From an uncultured Lachnoanaerobaculum sp. (lineage in GTDB: Bacteria > Bacillota > Clostridia > Lachnospirales > Lachnospiraceae), in NCBI RefSeq assembly GCF_938015485.1, contig NZ_CALLVU010000076.1, forward strand, positions 1 to 49,698: a DNA stretch of 49,698 nucleotides. Reading direction: 5' to 3'. Shown piece by piece: positions 48,924 to 49,698 of the stretch. The position numbers were made by a program, and so were the translations under genes. A model generated the notes under the pieces. That model had not been told where the DNA came from and searched no databases. It was given only the letters and a program-made list of their open reading frames with translations. Numbering within the stretch: the stretch's first letter is position 1; every line of letters starts with the position of its first letter.

Positions 48924-49313
48924 ATGAAATTTAACCCTGATTGTGTGAGAGATATCCTTATCCACATCGAAAGTTTTGAGTATGGTTCAGCTCATACTAT
49001 TGAACAGATGCGCACTGAGCTATCCAACTACTCATATGAGGAACTTGATTACCACTGTTTAAACTTATATGAAGCAGGACTTATAAGAGCCTCTACAGTC
49101 AATATACGTGGCGCATATCTTCCACGAGTTTCAAGAGTGTGTGATTTAACTTATGAAGGCCACCAATTTTTAAGTGAGATTCGTTCCGATGATATTTGGA
49201 ATAAAACCAAAGAAACTGCTAAAAGCATCGGCTCCTTCTCTATCAATACTCTCTCAACAATTGCCACAGATGTTATTTCATCTCTTGTTCACAAGGGTCT
49301 TGGCCTACAGTAA
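48924..49313 (+). CDS. DUF2513 protein
   Basis: 129 residues from the ATG at 48924, better spaced from AAAGGAGGG than the ATG at 48918. The start MKFNPDCVRDILIHIES matches DUF2513, with a winged-helix-like body (YDYEELDYHCLNLYEAGLI-type) and a C-terminal amphipathic region. It is the only clear plus-strand gene of the prophage. DUF2513 genes are frequent beside phage repressors. Its 3' end overlaps the small gene at 49273 in antisense by 41 bases. Confidence 0.85.
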   Translation: MKFNPDCVRDILIHIESFEYGSAHTIEQMRTELSNYSYEELDYHCLNLYEAGLIRASTVNIRGAYLPRVSRVCDLTYEGHQFLSEIRSDDIWNKTKETAKSIGSFSINTLSTIATDVISSLVHKGLGLQ

Positions 49314-49443
49314 CGTATACCGTTATATTCAGCTCCGCTTCAGCCATGGCGGAGCTTTTTAATGTAAACTCCTTGATATTCTTAATTTCCACTCCATCAA
49401 GATATATCCGGTTATCCTTGAGTGTGAGTTTTTGTAGTTCCAT
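49273..49443 (-). CDS. Small phage protein (56 aa), antisense to the DUF2513 end
   Basis: ATG at 49443 with AGGAAAG upstream, stop at 49273-49275. The first half is beta-type (MELQKLTLKDNRIYLDGVEIKNIKEFTLKSS) and the second half is YVTV-type. Small proteins opening MELxKLTLKDN are common in clostridial phage early regions, with unknown role. It lies 9 bases after the antirepressor gene. Confidence 0.7.
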   Translation of the reverse strand: MELQKLTLKDNRIYLDGVEIKNIKEFTLKSSAMAEAELNITVYVTVGQDPCEQEMK

Positions 49444-49452
49444 TTTTCTTTC

Positions 49453-49698
49453 CTACCCAACCTTTTCTTCTACCAGCTTCCCTAAAAAGAGATTTACAAA
49501 GTACACTTGTCCTTTTCCTGTAACCTTTGTGGTCTTTGTAACTCTCACGCTTCCGTCAGGATTATTTATCGTGCTTTCCTTTACCTCAAATAGGCCTAAT
49601 TCCATAGCCTTTTGTGTAGGTAAGTTTTTGCTGCTTCCAGCCTTCATTAAGAAGCTTCTCTGTCTTAGTTCCTCAAACAGCCTCTTTTGTCCTGTATC
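49453..49698 (-). CDS. Phage antirepressor, KilAC domain C-terminus (5' end outside window)
   Basis: The frame is open to the window edge: 81 codons are visible, ending LGKLVEEKVG. The segment QKRLFEELRQRSFLMK, then NLPTQKAMELGLFEVKES and TTKVTGKGQVYFVN, is the signature of the KilAC/ANT domain of phage antirepressors, which end lysogeny by acting on the repressor. The ATG at 49647 is internal, not the start. The N-terminal domain (Bro-N or similar) lies outside. Confidence 0.88.
   Translation of the reverse strand, partial: DTGQKRLFEELRQRSFLMKAGSSKNLPTQKAMELGLFEVKESTINNPDGSVRVTKTTKVTGKGQVYFVNLFLGKLVEEKVG

Larger units (their letters stand above)
11184..49698. mobile_element. PBSX/Xkd-type contractile-tail prophage (right end outside window)
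   Basis: An almost unbroken block of minus-strand phage genes begins at the tRNA-Lys fragment. It has lysis genes first, then tail, head and packaging, then regulation and replication, and a KilAC antirepressor at the right edge. Tail genes follow the order of Bacillus PBSX XkdH to XkdU in reverse coordinates. All core structural genes (terminase pair, portal, capsid, sheath, tube, tape measure, baseplate, holin, lysin) have open frames, so the phage may be functional. Integrase, repressor and right attachment site are not seen. Confidence 0.92.

Overview
The window is AT-rich, low-GC Firmicutes DNA. Strong AGGAGG-type ribosome binding sites, SipW-type secretion genes, DUF2974 (Mbeg1-like) and choline/cell-wall-binding repeats point to a Lachnospiraceae-like Clostridium relative. 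The genus is an inference. About 11 kb of chromosome lies at the left, followed by at least 38.5 kb of one prophage that runs off the right edge.

Region 1 (1-6.9 kb, all minus strand) is a surface-protein operon. It is read as sensor histidine kinase, NarL-type response regulator, a TasA/camelysin-like secreted protein, a second small secreted protein, a SipW-type (S26B, Ser/His) signal peptidase with a large membrane domain, and a DUF5305 membrane protein. A third SipW-type substrate lies past a hairpin and is cut by the window edge. The kinase/regulator pair probably controls export and assembly of these surface proteins.

Region 2 (6.9-11.2 kb) is a patchwork. It holds a DUF2974 alpha/beta-hydrolase gene, the tail of a lost second copy of it, a frameshifted cell-wall-binding relic, five very small orphan genes, a free-standing structured RNA gene with its own strong promoter and terminator, and a decayed DUF4160 gene beside an intact DUF2442 gene. 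It ends at a tRNA-Lys 3' fragment (11184-11228). That fragment is the left attachment site of the prophage and is flanked by two families of 11-bp-spaced short direct repeats that look like integrase arm sites.

Region 3 (11.2-34.7 kb, minus strand) is the late region of a PBSX/XkdA-type contractile-tail phage. Transcription runs leftwards: small and large terminase, portal, MuF head protein carrying an extra HEAGH metallopeptidase domain, scaffold, major capsid, connectors, tail terminator, sheath, tube, tail chaperone with a canonical A-AAA-AAC -1 frameshift site, tape measure, XkdP/Q/R/S/T/U baseplate, tail fibres, holin and endolysin.

Region 4 (34.7-49.7 kb) is the early/middle region. 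It has an ArpU/DUF1492-type late regulator, a MazG-like enzyme, a radical SAM enzyme, RusA, a primase-helicase, a DEAD/DEAH helicase, DUF669, a Sak4-like RecA-fold ATPase, an SMC/RecF-like ATPase, a pentapeptide-repeat protein, a tandem SANT/Myb-like protein, DUF2513 and the C-terminus of a KilAC antirepressor. Between RusA and the primase-helicase is an ordered array of paired ATGTCCA sites next to a run of pure A/T. This is a candidate phage origin or operator. Integrase, repressor and the right attachment site are not in the window.

The strongest candidates for something undescribed are the paired-iteron array (39.3-39.5 kb), the free-standing pseudoknotted RNA (10.07-10.22 kb), the MuF-metallopeptidase fusion with a small downstream gene (29.6-31.5 kb), and a plus-strand hydrophobic mini-gene behind a hairpin (34.8-35.0 kb).
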